Translations under genes and position numbers: made by a program
NCBI GenBank assembly: GCA_003978285.1
Contig: QOAB01000130.1
Span: 1-8,812, forward strand
Direction: 5' to 3'
Origin: Candidatus Thioglobus sp.
GTDB taxonomy: Bacteria; Pseudomonadota; Gammaproteobacteria; PS1; Thioglobaceae
DNA length: 8,812 nt
In this document: piece after piece, positions 1 through 7,465 of the stretch
How the letters are laid out: every line of letters begins with the position of its first letter
Position numbering within the stretch: position 1 is the first letter of the stretch
The notes under the pieces: model-generated
The model's input: the letters and a program-made list of their open reading frames with translations, nothing else
The model's database searches: none
Told to the model about the DNA's origin: nothing

Positions 1-1116
1 AAAAATCTTTTTACTTTAGAAGATGTACGTGCTCATACCAAGGCATCAAGTTCATGTGGTTCGTGCACAGGACTAGTAGAGCAGTTATTAGCTTCAACCT
101 TAGGTGGTGAATATTCAGAGTCACCACAGAAGAAGCCAATTTGTGGTTGTACAGAGCATACTAAACAAGAGGTTCATGACCATATCTTTGACAATGATTT
201 TGATACAGTGTTTGAAGTATTTGCAAAAATGCACTGGAAAAATGCAGATGGTTGTCATGTATGTCGACCTGAAGTAAATTATTATTTATTAGCAGCTAAC
301 CCAGATTATGTAGATGATGTTCAATCACGATTTATTAATGAACGATCTCATGGTAATATCCAAAAAGATGGCACGTACTCTGTGGTACCAAGAATGTGGG
401 GTGGTGTTACTACACCACTTGAGCTTAGAACCATTGCTGATGTGGTGGACAAATTTAATATACCAACCATGAAAGTTACGGGTGGACAGCGTATCGATTT
501 ATTCGGCATTACCAAAGAAGACCTGCCTAAAGTGTGGAAAGATCTCGGTGCTGGCGGATTGGTTTCTGGCCATGCTTACGGTAAATCACTCAGAACAGTT
601 AAAACTTGTGCTGGCAGTGATTGGTGTCGATTTGGCACCAAAGATTCAATGGGCATGGGTGTCACATTAGAGAAAATGACATGGGGATCTTGGATGCCGC
701 ATAAATTTAAGTTAGCGGTGTCAGGTTGCCCTAGGAACTGTGCCGAAGCTACCATTAAGGATTTTGGTTTGGTGGCAGTTCAGTCAGGGTGGGAGCTCCA
801 TGTAGGCGGTAATGGAGGTATCAAAGTGCGTGTTACAGATTTATTAACCGTAGTTGAAAGTGACGAAGAGGCGATTGAGTATGTGGGCGCCTATTGTCAG
901 CTTTATCGTGAAGATGCACTCTATTTAGAAAGAACAGCGCCGTGGATTGACCGTGTTGGCTTGTCATTCGTTACTGAGCAATTAGTTGATGATGAAGAAA
1001 ATAGAAAAGCACTACACGCTAGATTCTTAGTCTCTCAACTGAAAACACAAAATGATCCATGGAAAGAGCGTGCAGAAGGTGCACAAAGCCATCAGTTTGA
1101 AGTTATTACACAATAA
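1..1116 (+). CDS. nirB: Nitrite reductase [NAD(P)H] large subunit NirB, C-terminal part (5' truncated by window)
   Basis: The reading frame is open from base 1, so the gene starts upstream; 371 residues are visible of a family usually 800-850 long. The FAD/NAD(P)H-binding half is therefore missing from view. Visible in order (residue 1 = base 1): the end of one BFD-type [2Fe-2S] module (C19, C22); a complete second one (C48, C50, C85, C88); a nitrite/sulfite reductase ferredoxin-like half domain (about 130-183, with WGGVTTPLEL); and the siroheme/[4Fe-4S] domain with C203-x5-C209 and C243-x3-C247 (SGCPRNCAEA). All four cluster ligands are present, so the catalytic site looks intact. The family catalyses six-electron reduction of nitrite to ammonium in the cytoplasm. 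nirD follows after 16 bases, as usual. A GTG at 208 could be taken for a start, but the upstream frame continues the same protein. Identity is firm; only the family-level cofactor preference (NADH or NADPH) is open. Confidence 0.96.
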   Translation, partial: KNLFTLEDVRAHTKASSSCGSCTGLVEQLLASTLGGEYSESPQKKPICGCTEHTKQEVHDHIFDNDFDTVFEVFAKMHWKNADGCHVCRPEVNYYLLAANPDYVDDVQSRFINERSHGNIQKDGTYSVVPRMWGGVTTPLELRTIADVVDKFNIPTMKVTGGQRIDLFGITKEDLPKVWKDLGAGGLVSGHAYGKSLRTVKTCAGSDWCRFGTKDSMGMGVTLEKMTWGSWMPHKFKLAVSGCPRNCAEATIKDFGLVAVQSGWELHVGGNGGIKVRVTDLLTVVESDEEAIEYVGAYCQLYREDALYLERTAPWIDRVGLSFVTEQLVDDEENRKALHARFLVSQLKTQNDPWKERAEGAQSHQFEVITQ

Positions 1117-1132
1117 TTATTAAGGAGTATTT

Positions 1133-1441
1133 ATGTCAAGTTGGAAAGAAGTGGTCGCGTTGGATGATATTCCAGTATTAGGATCAAGAGTGTATCGAAC
1201 AGATGATCAGGAAATAGCAGTTTTTCGTACTAGAGACGATAGTGTCTTTGCTATACATAATTTATGTCCACATAAGGGCGGCATGTTGTCCGAAGGTATT
1301 GTCTATGACCACAAAGTGACCTGCCCATTACATAATTGGGTTATAAGCCTAGAAGATGGAGAGGCACAAGGTGCTGATGAAGGTTCAACGGCTTGCTTTG
1401 AGACTAAGGTTGAGCAAGGCATGGTTTATATTAATTTATAA
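1133..1441 (+). CDS. nirD: Nitrite reductase small subunit NirD, Rieske [2Fe-2S] type
   Basis: A 102-residue Rieske-fold protein and the expected partner of NirB. The two ligand pairs of a Rieske cluster are both present: C45-P-H47 in LCPHKGG and C64-x2-H67 in CPLHNW. By family knowledge it is the small subunit of the cytoplasmic siroheme nitrite reductase and may pass electrons or stabilise the complex. E. coli NirD keeps the fold but has lost these ligands, so this copy belongs to the cluster-bearing form. The start is well supported: TAAGGAG lies just upstream of the ATG at a normal distance, and the N terminus (MSSWKEV) aligns with known NirD starts. It lies 16 bases after nirB and 26 before a small membrane protein gene. 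A free-standing Rieske ferredoxin for another oxygenase is the alternative, but the position behind nirB makes NirD much more likely. Confidence 0.93.
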   Translation: MSSWKEVVALDDIPVLGSRVYRTDDQEIAVFRTRDDSVFAIHNLCPHKGGMLSEGIVYDHKVTCPLHNWVISLEDGEAQGADEGSTACFETKVEQGMVYINL

Positions 1442-1467
1442 AAAAATATTGAAGAAGAGAGAGAATA

Positions 1468-1650
1468 ATGAAGAATTTTAATTGGAAGATAGTGTGGGCG
1501 TTTAGTTGGATGTTTTTTGGCCTTATGATTGCCTATAATAATGGCATTACTGAGTCAACTGCAATAGCTATGTTGTCGATTGGCAGTTTGATATTTGCCG
1601 ACATGCTAAAATTTATAATCAAATTTATTTCTACACGTATATTAACTTAA
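1468..1650 (+). CDS. Small two-helix membrane protein of unknown function, inside the nitrate/nitrite operon
   Basis: A 60-residue protein I do not recognise. It has two hydrophobic stretches, about residues 8-24 (IVWAFSWMFFGLMIAY) and 31-50 (TAIAMLSIGSLIFADML), separated by a short polar loop (NNGITEST). Lysines and arginine sit at both ends (MKNFNWK; KFIIKF, STRIL), so the positive-inside rule predicts a hairpin with both termini in the cytoplasm. There is no cysteine, and no histidine that could bind haem. A purine-rich GAAGAAGAGAGAG stretch just upstream of the ATG can serve as ribosome binding site. It lies co-directionally between nirD and the nitrate reductase gene with gaps of 26 and 36 bases, so it is very likely co-transcribed. 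Its job is unknown; a small subunit or assembly partner of the membrane-bound nitrate reductase is a guess from position alone. It looks like a real gene because of its RBS, membrane pattern and fit in an otherwise empty slot. Confidence 0.72.
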   Translation: MKNFNWKIVWAFSWMFFGLMIAYNNGITESTAIAMLSIGSLIFADMLKFIIKFISTRILT

Positions 1651-1675
1651 ACATTCAGTACTAATAAAATTAACC

Positions 1676-1679
1676 AGGA
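1676..1679 (+). promoter_or_regulatory. Ribosome binding site of the nitrate reductase gene
   Basis: AGGA lies 7 bases before the ATG at 1687 and fixes that start. The 36-base gap that contains it shows no hairpin or promoter-like sequence, which supports translation from a transcript begun upstream. Confidence 0.6.
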
Positions 1680-1686
1680 TAAAGAA

Positions 1687-3891
1687 ATGTTACTTGGAAG
1701 AACTCAAAAAAATCCAATCAAAATTACCGATAAGAAAATTGTTGAATGGAAGTACGCTACTTGTGGCTATTGCTCTACGGGCTGTTCTATGGAGGTTGGC
1801 TTTAATAAAGACAACCACGCAGTATCTTCTAGAGGTGTGGGCGGAGCGGATGTTAATCGTGGTAAGTTATGTTTAAAAGGAATTATGGAGCACGAGTTGT
1901 TTGTTTCAGAGGGTCGTGGTGATAAACCACTGATACGTAATAATTGGCACGAAGAGTTTAAAGAAACTACTTGGGACACTGCAATTGATGATGTTGCGAA
2001 TAATTTGAAAAAAATCCAAGAAAAATATGGTCGAGATTCTGTAGCCATTGTTTCAACGGGTCAAATGTTAACTGAGGAGTTTTATACTTTAGGAAAATTA
2101 ACTCGTGGTTTGATTGGTACTAATAATTACGATGGTAATACTACGCTTTGTATGGCGTCAGCGGTATCTGGTTACAAGCGCTCGTTTGGTTCAGATGGTC
2201 CTCCAGGTTGTTATGAGGATTTTGAGCATACTGATTGTTTAATTGCTTGGGGCTCAAATTTACCCGAGCAACATCCAATTATCTATTGGAGAATGAAAGA
2301 GGCTCAGGAGAAGCGTAATTTCCCACTCATTGTCGTCGATCCACGAGTTACTATGTTGGCGCAAAGTGCAGATATTCATTTAACGGTAACACCAGGCACC
2401 GATATTGTATTAATGAATGCCTTAATGTATGTCATTCTAAATGAAGGGCTAGAAGATAAGGACTATATTGAAAAGAACACCAATGGGCTTGATGAGTTGA
2501 AAGCTGAAGTAGATAAGTACGATCCGGTGACAGCCTCTAAAATTTGCGGTATTGATGAAGATACCATTCGTGTGGTCGCTAGATTATTTGCCAAATCGAA
2601 AGCTGCAATGCAAATCTGGACAATGGGTATTAATCAATCAACACATGGCTCTGATGGCGTGGTTGGTATCAATAATTTAGCACTTATTACCGGCAACATC
2701 GGCATTCCAGGTGGTACTAGTTTGTCTATCACTGGTCAGTGTAACGCTATGGGTACGCGAGAATGGTCGTCATGTTCAGGACTGCCTAATCATCGATTTT
2801 TGGAAAATCCAAAAGATCGAGAAGATATCGCTAAATATTGGAATATTGATGTTGACTTTTTGCCAACTAAACGCGGTATGTTTCAAACAGATATTTACAG
2901 AGCAATCGAAACCGGTGAAATCAAAGGTTTATGGTTGATTGCCACCAATCCATTGTCTTCTTTGCCGAATACAGCCAGAATTAGAAAGGCGATGGAACGA
3001 TTAGAATATTGTGTTGTTCAAGATTGTTATGAGGATACTGAAAGTAATCAATATGCTAATGTGTTTTTACCAGCAGGCACTTGGGCAGAAAAAACCGGCG
3101 TGATGACTAACACTGAAAGACGCGTGAACTTGGTTAACGGTATTATTGACCCGTATGGTGACTCAAGACCAGATTTTTGGATTTTCAATGAAATGGCGAA
3201 GCGTTTTAATACAGATAATAAGGTAACTTTTCCAGAAAAAACTTCAGACGTGTTTGAAGAGATGAAAGTGTTATCTAAGGGGCGTCTATGCGATATATCA
3301 GGCATGAACTATGAAAATATTGAAAAGAACCGAGGCATTCAATGGCCATATACAGAAGAACAGGCTAAGAATGGTGAGCAGCCACCAGCAGGAGGTAAGC
3401 GTATCTATACAGAGGATGCTACCTTTAGATATGAAGATGGCAAGGCTAAACTCATCCCATTGCCATTTATTGATAATAACGAAGTCCCTGATGAAAGGTA
3501 TCCGATTTGGTTGAATACAGGTCGATTGGTTGAGCATTGGCATGGGCGTAGTAAAACTGGGAAAGTGGCTAATAATAATAAATTTAGCCCTATCCCATTT
3601 ATTGAAATAAATTCTGATTTAGCTATTGAAATAGGGGCTGAGGATGGTGATTATGTACGCTTAGTTTCTAGACGATCAGATGCAATTGTAATGGCAAAAT
3701 TTACCAATCGTGTGGCAAAGAACATGGTGTTCCTACCATTCCATTTTCATGATTGTGCCAATCGATTAACACTGGGTTTATTAGATCCACATTCAAGACA
3801 GCCAGCTTATAAGCAACAAGCGGTTAGAGTTGAAATTATTGAAGATCAAAAAGCAGCTGCACAGTTGAGCATGGAAATGAGAGAATTTTAG
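1687..3891 (+). CDS. nasA: Molybdopterin (bis-MGD) nitrate reductase catalytic subunit, NarB/NasA type
   Basis: A 734-residue molybdopterin oxidoreductase that should reduce nitrate to nitrite. The N-terminal [4Fe-4S] motif is C26-x2-C29-x3-C33 with C62 (RGKLCLKG). LCMASAV places C155 as the likely molybdenum-ligating cysteine of the periplasmic/assimilatory nitrate reductase group. The next stretch (GYKRSFGSDGPPGCYED, then NLPEQHPI) closely resembles cyanobacterial NarB and NasA as I recall them. The C-terminal MGD-binding domain runs from about 602 (LNTGRLVEHWH) to about 725 (FLPFHFHDCANRLT; DPHSRQPAYKQQAV). The length suits NarB (about 715-730); the extra C-terminal [2Fe-2S] domain of longer NasA proteins is absent. 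The N terminus (MLLGRTQKNPIKI) has no twin-arginine signal or hydrophobic segment, so the enzyme should stay in the cytoplasm. It lies 9 bases before a DmsBC-like fusion gene, which suggests a quinol-fed complex rather than ferredoxin or NADH supply. A related molybdoenzyme with another substrate cannot be fully excluded, but the motifs and the nirBD context argue for nitrate. Confidence 0.88.
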   Translation: MLLGRTQKNPIKITDKKIVEWKYATCGYCSTGCSMEVGFNKDNHAVSSRGVGGADVNRGKLCLKGIMEHELFVSEGRGDKPLIRNNWHEEFKETTWDTAIDDVANNLKKIQEKYGRDSVAIVSTGQMLTEEFYTLGKLTRGLIGTNNYDGNTTLCMASAVSGYKRSFGSDGPPGCYEDFEHTDCLIAWGSNLPEQHPIIYWRMKEAQEKRNFPLIVVDPRVTMLAQSADIHLTVTPGTDIVLMNALMYVILNEGLEDKDYIEKNTNGLDELKAEVDKYDPVTASKICGIDEDTIRVVARLFAKSKAAMQIWTMGINQSTHGSDGVVGINNLALITGNIGIPGGTSLSITGQCNAMGTREWSSCSGLPNHRFLENPKDREDIAKYWNIDVDFLPTKRGMFQTDIYRAIETGEIKGLWLIATNPLSSLPNTARIRKAMERLEYCVVQDCYEDTESNQYANVFLPAGTWAEKTGVMTNTERRVNLVNGIIDPYGDSRPDFWIFNEMAKRFNTDNKVTFPEKTSDVFEEMKVLSKGRLCDISGMNYENIEKNRGIQWPYTEEQAKNGEQPPAGGKRIYTEDATFRYEDGKAKLIPLPFIDNNEVPDERYPIWLNTGRLVEHWHGRSKTGKVANNNKFSPIPFIEINSDLAIEIGAEDGDYVRLVSRRSDAIVMAKFTNRVAKNMVFLPFHFHDCANRLTLGLLDPHSRQPAYKQQAVRVEIIEDQKAAAQLSMEMREF

Positions 3892-3893
3892 GA
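3890..3893 (+). promoter_or_regulatory. Ribosome binding site overlapping the nitrate reductase stop codon
   Basis: AGGA shares two bases with the TAG stop at 3889-3891 and stands 7 bases before the ATG at 3901. This supports translational coupling of the catalytic subunit with its anchor, as expected for subunits needed in equal amounts. Confidence 0.6.
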
Positions 3894-3900
3894 AAATATT

Positions 3901-5769
3901 ATGTGGAAAGTTAGGTCAGATGAGCCAAAAGATGCCTTTTTATGGGATAAACAAACCAAACAAACCAATTGTTATGGCGATGCTATTGAAACAACTGAAG
4001 CAGGTGATCCGTTACGTAATCAGAGTTTAAATATCAATGGTGACACCAGTATTGGTGATAATCCTAATCGTTATAAACAACATGGCTTTTATTTTAATGC
4101 AGATAATTGTATTGGTTGTCATGCTTGTGAATCAGCCTGTAGTGAAAAAAATGACGTTCCTGATCATATAGCATTCCGTTCAGTTGGCTTTGTTGAAGGT
4201 GGCTCTTATCCTAATTATCAACGTCTTAATCTTTCCATGGCTTGTAATCATTGTGATGATCCAGTATGTTTGAAGGGTTGCCCAACACGAGCTTATACTA
4301 AATTTGCAGAATACGGCGCTGTATTACAAGATCCAGATATTTGTTTTGGCTGTGGATATTGTACTTGGGTATGTCCATATAATGCACCACAACTAGATCC
4401 TGTAAAGGGTCAAGTGAGCAAGTGTAATATGTGTGTGGATCGCCTTGAAGTGGGCCTTCAGCCTGCTTGTGTTGCCGCTTGTTTGGGTAATGCACTAGAC
4501 TTCGGGGTAGTGGAAAGTGTACCTGAGAATAGAGATCAAGCAAAAATTTCGATCCCAGGTTTTCCAGATCCTGAGATCACTCATCCTAATATCCGCTTCC
4601 AACAAACTAAAGACACGCAACGAGACATGGTCAGACCTGACGGTATGCCGATTAAATATCACAAGCAAGAAGATGGTGAATTCAAATCTGTTTTAGATGA
4701 TACAAAACATTCACACAAAAAAGAATGGGGTATACGTACATTAATTCATTCTCATGAGAATGCACATGCAATCTTTACATTATGTGTACAGACGGTGATG
4801 GGAGCAAGTCTATGGTTAATTATGTCTGATTTATTTAATATAGATTCAGTGGTCGCAACTAATGTTAATGGCATGACTGTGATTTTGGCTGTGCTATTAG
4901 TATTATTAGGCTATGGATTATTTAAGCTCAATATGCATTTAGGCAAGCCTCAATTCTTTTATCGTGGTTATTACAATTTAAGATTATCGCCAGTTAGTCG
5001 AGAAATCCTTGGTGTGACTATCTTCTTTATCGGTTTAATCATGTTGCTGGCAGTATATATTACTGGTTTAGAATTTTTAATAAATATTGCTTATGCTGTA
5101 ACATTTATAGGGCTTGCTGCAGGTTCTTATTACATGTACAAACTTTATCGAATTCCAGCTAGACCATTTTGGGATCATTGGCAAACAGGCAGTGCCTTTT
5201 ATGGCACAGCATTAAGCCTTGGTAGTTTGTTGTTCGGAGTACTATTGTTGCCGTTCGGTTTAAGTGATATTGCCATATCACAGATTGCATCAGTTACTTT
5301 ATTCGGATTAGCATTCGAGGGTATTGGCCATGTTGTGCATCGCAAAGATGTACAAAAAACCGGCGAAGGTCAAGCATCTTATTTTGAGCAAGTGACTACT
5401 TTTGGTAAAACTTACCAAATGCGTAATTCGATGCTGGGCATCAATATGGCTATCATGATTTTGTTAATGATTGAGCCAAGTACTTTATTATTTGCAGTTA
5501 GTTTTGTATCTGTTCTGGTTTCAGCTTATTTAGGTAGAATCTTGTTTTATGCTATAGTTATTCCAACGACGATGCCAGGTGGTTTCTTCTGGAAGAATGA
5601 CAAGTTCAAAGCCCATGCGATTGAAACAGGATTAGCTGATATGCCACAAATGGGTGTCATGGCAGATCGCCATCATAAGTTTGATGTCAAGGCCTTGGTT
5701 AATGTGATTAAGCAGACGACCTTTAAAGAAGCATTTATGCAGATAAAGTCAATTGTTAGAGGTGGTTAA
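3901..5769 (+). CDS. Fused DmsB-like four-cluster ferredoxin and DmsC-like quinol membrane anchor
   Basis: A 622-residue electron-transfer and anchor subunit. After a 62-residue N-terminal extension comes a DmsB-like domain (about 63-200) with all sixteen cysteines for four [4Fe-4S] clusters: 70/73/76/80, 115/118/123/127, 148/151/154/158 and 175/178/190/194. A polar linker (about 201-287) leads to a DmsC-like domain with eight hydrophobic segments, near 288-308, 323-341, 368-388, 394-412, 432-451, 458-475, 510-524 and 528-554. DmsC hallmarks are visible: H346 in HLGKP aligns with E. coli DmsC H65, implicated in quinol binding, and LGRILFYA near 544 matches the last helix. About 65 residues follow that helix. 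Loops before helices 1, 3, 5 and 7 and the tail are rich in K/R/H, while the other loops are neutral or acidic, which predicts both termini in the cytoplasm. Inferred role: oxidise quinol and pass electrons to the nitrate reductase encoded 9 bases upstream. DmsB and DmsC are separate proteins in E. coli. The domain calls are firm; the partner and physiological role are inferred. Confidence 0.9.
   Translation: MWKVRSDEPKDAFLWDKQTKQTNCYGDAIETTEAGDPLRNQSLNINGDTSIGDNPNRYKQHGFYFNADNCIGCHACESACSEKNDVPDHIAFRSVGFVEGGSYPNYQRLNLSMACNHCDDPVCLKGCPTRAYTKFAEYGAVLQDPDICFGCGYCTWVCPYNAPQLDPVKGQVSKCNMCVDRLEVGLQPACVAACLGNALDFGVVESVPENRDQAKISIPGFPDPEITHPNIRFQQTKDTQRDMVRPDGMPIKYHKQEDGEFKSVLDDTKHSHKKEWGIRTLIHSHENAHAIFTLCVQTVMGASLWLIMSDLFNIDSVVATNVNGMTVILAVLLVLLGYGLFKLNMHLGKPQFFYRGYYNLRLSPVSREILGVTIFFIGLIMLLAVYITGLEFLINIAYAVTFIGLAAGSYYMYKLYRIPARPFWDHWQTGSAFYGTALSLGSLLFGVLLLPFGLSDIAISQIASVTLFGLAFEGIGHVVHRKDVQKTGEGQASYFEQVTTFGKTYQMRNSMLGINMAIMILLMIEPSTLLFAVSFVSVLVSAYLGRILFYAIVIPTTMPGGFFWKNDKFKAHAIETGLADMPQMGVMADRHHKFDVKALVNVIKQTTFKEAFMQIKSIVRGG
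5766..5769. other. Interlocked stop codons of two convergent genes (TTAA)
   Basis: The + strand anchor gene stops with TAA at 5767-5769, and the - strand pdxB gene stops with TAA read from 5768 to 5766. The two stops share the palindrome TTAA, so the reading frames overlap by four bases with no intergenic space. Any terminator for either operon must lie inside the opposing gene. Confidence 0.95.
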
Positions 5770-6809
5770 TTATTGACAATAGGTAGCGCAGTTAGGCTAT
5801 TGTAATGTGGCCATTCATAGCGAATAGGATAGTTTCTGCGGTAATCTTCAAAATTTCCAATATTTTTGATCGCCAAAGTATCTTGCTTAAAGTCGTAAAT
5901 TTCGTTTAGCGTGTCTTTAAGGTTATCTTGTTTAACGGTTAAAACACCAGGATTAATCAAATTAACGATGCTTTTGTTTTGCTCTTGCCCGCTAAAGTCG
6001 CATAAAGCCTCATAAACCATAAAACTACCCATAAATTTGGCATCAACGGAGTGTCCAGCGATGTGCGGGGTGGCCCAATAGGCGTCTTCTTGCAAGTTTT
6101 GGTTGATGTTAGGCTCATTTTCCCAGCAATCGATGATATTGACCATCGTTTGGGTTTTTTCCCAAATTTTCTCTTTAATAACACCACCTCTTGCGGCATT
6201 AAAAAGGATGGTTTTTTCACTAATATTGTGAAAATTTTCCTCATTTAATAGTCGGTAAGAAGGATGTTGCCCGTCAAAAGTGAGCGGCGTATGAAAAGTA
6301 ACCATATCAGCACTTAAAGCGCTGTCTAAATCGACAAAATGAGGCAAATTTTCAGTATCAGCACGTGGTGGATCATTCAGTAAAGTTTTAATACCCATTA
6401 GTTCTGCTTTAGCAGCCAATCTTGAGCCAACATTACCCACACCGATTATTCCCAAAGTTTTTTGCGTATAGTCAAAATCCAGTTCATCGGCCAAATTGAC
6501 AATCGCACTAATCACAAACTCAGCCACTGCCATTGAATTACAGCCTTGAGCTGAAAAGAAAGTAATGTTGTTTTTTGCTAAATAATCTTGATCAACATGA
6601 TCAAGCCCGGCAACTGTTGAACCAACAAATTTGACTTGACTGCCTTCTAATAAATCTTGGTTAACTTTGGTACGTGAGCGTACGATAAGTACGTCAGCAT
6701 CCTGCACAGAAGCTTTGTCAATGCTTCGACCGGGTATAGTGGTTATCTCGCCAAATTGCGAGAATATTTCATCGTAAGCGTAGCACGCATCATCAATCAC
6801 TAATTTCAT
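5766..6809 (-). CDS. pdxB: Erythronate-4-phosphate dehydrogenase PdxB
   Basis: A 347-residue D-2-hydroxyacid dehydrogenase family protein. PdxB oxidises 4-phosphoerythronate in the DXP-dependent route to pyridoxal 5'-phosphate, in the cytoplasm. The NAD-binding glycine motif GVGNVGS is at about 123-129. The catalytic trio of the family is present: R207 (NAARGG), E232 (CWENEP) and H249 (TPHIAGH). PdxB-like stretches include [25 protein letters not shown] and LNDPPRAD, and a C-terminal dimerisation-type region follows ([13 protein letters not shown]). E. coli PdxB is about 378 residues, so this one is somewhat short, mostly at the C terminus. I chose the ATG at 6809 because MKLVIDD aligns with the E. 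coli N terminus and forms an ATGA overlap with the ung stop, with GGAAG just upstream. A TTG at 6818 would add three residues and is less likely. It is the last gene of the - strand operon after ung. Confidence 0.94.
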   Translation of the reverse strand: MKLVIDDACYAYDEIFSQFGEITTIPGRSIDKASVQDADVLIVRSRTKVNQDLLEGSQVKFVGSTVAGLDHVDQDYLAKNNITFFSAQGCNSMAVAEFVISAIVNLADELDFDYTQKTLGIIGVGNVGSRLAAKAELMGIKTLLNDPPRADTENLPHFVDLDSALSADMVTFHTPLTFDGQHPSYRLLNEENFHNISEKTILFNAARGGVIKEKIWEKTQTMVNIIDCWENEPNINQNLQEDAYWATPHIAGHSVDAKFMGSFMVYEALCDFSGQEQNKSIVNLINPGVLTVKQDNLKDTLNEIYDFKQDTLAIKNIGNFEDYRRNYPIRYEWPHYNSLTALPIVNN

Positions 6810-7465
6810 AGCTTCCAATTTATTGTTTGTTGCTTGTGTATTTTAAGGTACTCATTGGTTTGAGAGAAATGATTAGCGCCAAAAAATCCTTTATGTGCTG
6901 AGAAGGGTGATGGGTGTGCCGCAGTTAAAACCAAGTGTTTATTTTGATCAATCAGTTCAGCTTTTTTCTGAGCATAAGCGCCCCACAATAAAAACACTAA
7001 GTTTTGTTTTTTCTCATTAAGGATATCAATCACCGTATCAGTAAAATCAACCCAGCCTGATTTGGCATGAGAGCCGGGTGAATTTTTCTCAACCGTGAGT
7101 ACGCTATTGAGTAGCAACACTCCTTGTGATGCCCAGTGGGTCAAATTACCGCTTTGGCTAGGTGTAATGTCTAAATCCGATAAGAGTTCTTGATAGATAT
7201 TTCTCAGCGATGGTGGGATGCTGACACCCTCAGGCACTGAAAAACTCAAGCCATGTGCTTGACCTTCGTTGTGATAAGGGTCTTGCCCAAGGATAATGAC
7301 TTTAGTATTCTCAAAACTGCTGAGATCAAAGGCATTAAATATTTGATCTTGAGGCGGGTAAATGGTTTTGTTGTGTGCTGATTCGTATTCTAAAAACTCA
7401 AGCAGATGCCGGTAATAGTCTTGCTCGAAGATAAAATCAAGTTGTTCAGACCAGTCTTTGGTCAA
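6806..7465 (-). CDS. ung: Uracil-DNA glycosylase (family 1)
   Basis: A family 1 uracil-DNA glycosylase that removes uracil from DNA to begin base excision repair. With the chosen start it has 219 residues (E. coli Ung has 229). Motifs: GQDPYH at 60-65 with the catalytic Asp (D62); LLLN at 117-120 with the Asn used for uracil recognition; HPSPFSAH at 184-191 with the active-site His, followed by GFFG. There is no ATG in frame anywhere in the gene, nor between the upstream in-frame stop (7522-7520) and the first family-like residues, so a non-ATG start is forced. I prefer TTG at 7465: it forms a TTGA overlap with the preceding gene's stop and has GGTGG 8 bases upstream. TTG at 7480 and GTG at 7477 are alternatives adding five or four residues. 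The end overlaps pdxB as ATGA. Function is clear; the start is the only doubt. Confidence 0.94.
   Translation of the reverse strand: MTKDWSEQLDFIFEQDYYRHLLEFLEYESAHNKTIYPPQDQIFNAFDLSSFENTKVIILGQDPYHNEGQAHGLSFSVPEGVSIPPSLRNIYQELLSDLDITPSQSGNLTHWASQGVLLLNSVLTVEKNSPGSHAKSGWVDFTDTVIDILNEKKQNLVFLLWGAYAQKKAELIDQNKHLVLTAAHPSPFSAHKGFFGANHFSQTNEYLKIHKQQTINWKL

Noticed and set aside
208..210. GTG at 208 as the start of a short separate reductase
   Set aside because: The frame upstream is open to base 1 and encodes the BFD-type cysteine motifs expected immediately N-terminal in NirB, so this is an internal codon.
401..418. Perfect 7-base inverted repeat GTGGTGT/ACACCAC with a 4-base loop
   Set aside because: It lies deep in nirB over the conserved GGVTTPL residues, and no T run follows, so it is explained by coding sequence and is not a terminator.
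1767..2048. Antisense open frame of 93 codons opposite the nitrate reductase gene
   Set aside because: It lies entirely over a strongly conserved gene, has no family resemblance, and is explained as a shadow; the same holds for antisense frames near 3048-3543 and 4298-4543.
5776..5803. AT-rich inverted repeat ACAATAG/CTATTGT as a bidirectional terminator
   Set aside because: The stem is short and AT-rich with a 14-base loop and no T tract; it is too weak to call.
6051..6248. Small + strand open frame opposite pdxB, and a shifted - strand frame at 5957-6244
   Set aside because: Both lie within the intact pdxB frame that carries the catalytic residues, and neither shows a recognisable protein pattern.
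6587..6605. Perfect 8-base inverted repeat CTTGATCA/TGATCAAG with a 3-base loop
   Set aside because: It encodes the conserved LDHVDQ stretch of PdxB, where two similar Leu/His-Asp codon runs create the symmetry. It is a single copy inside a gene, with no sign of an operator.
6816..6818. TTG at 6818 as the pdxB start
   Set aside because: The ATG at 6809 gives the family N terminus and an ATGA overlap with ung; the TTG adds three unaligned residues.
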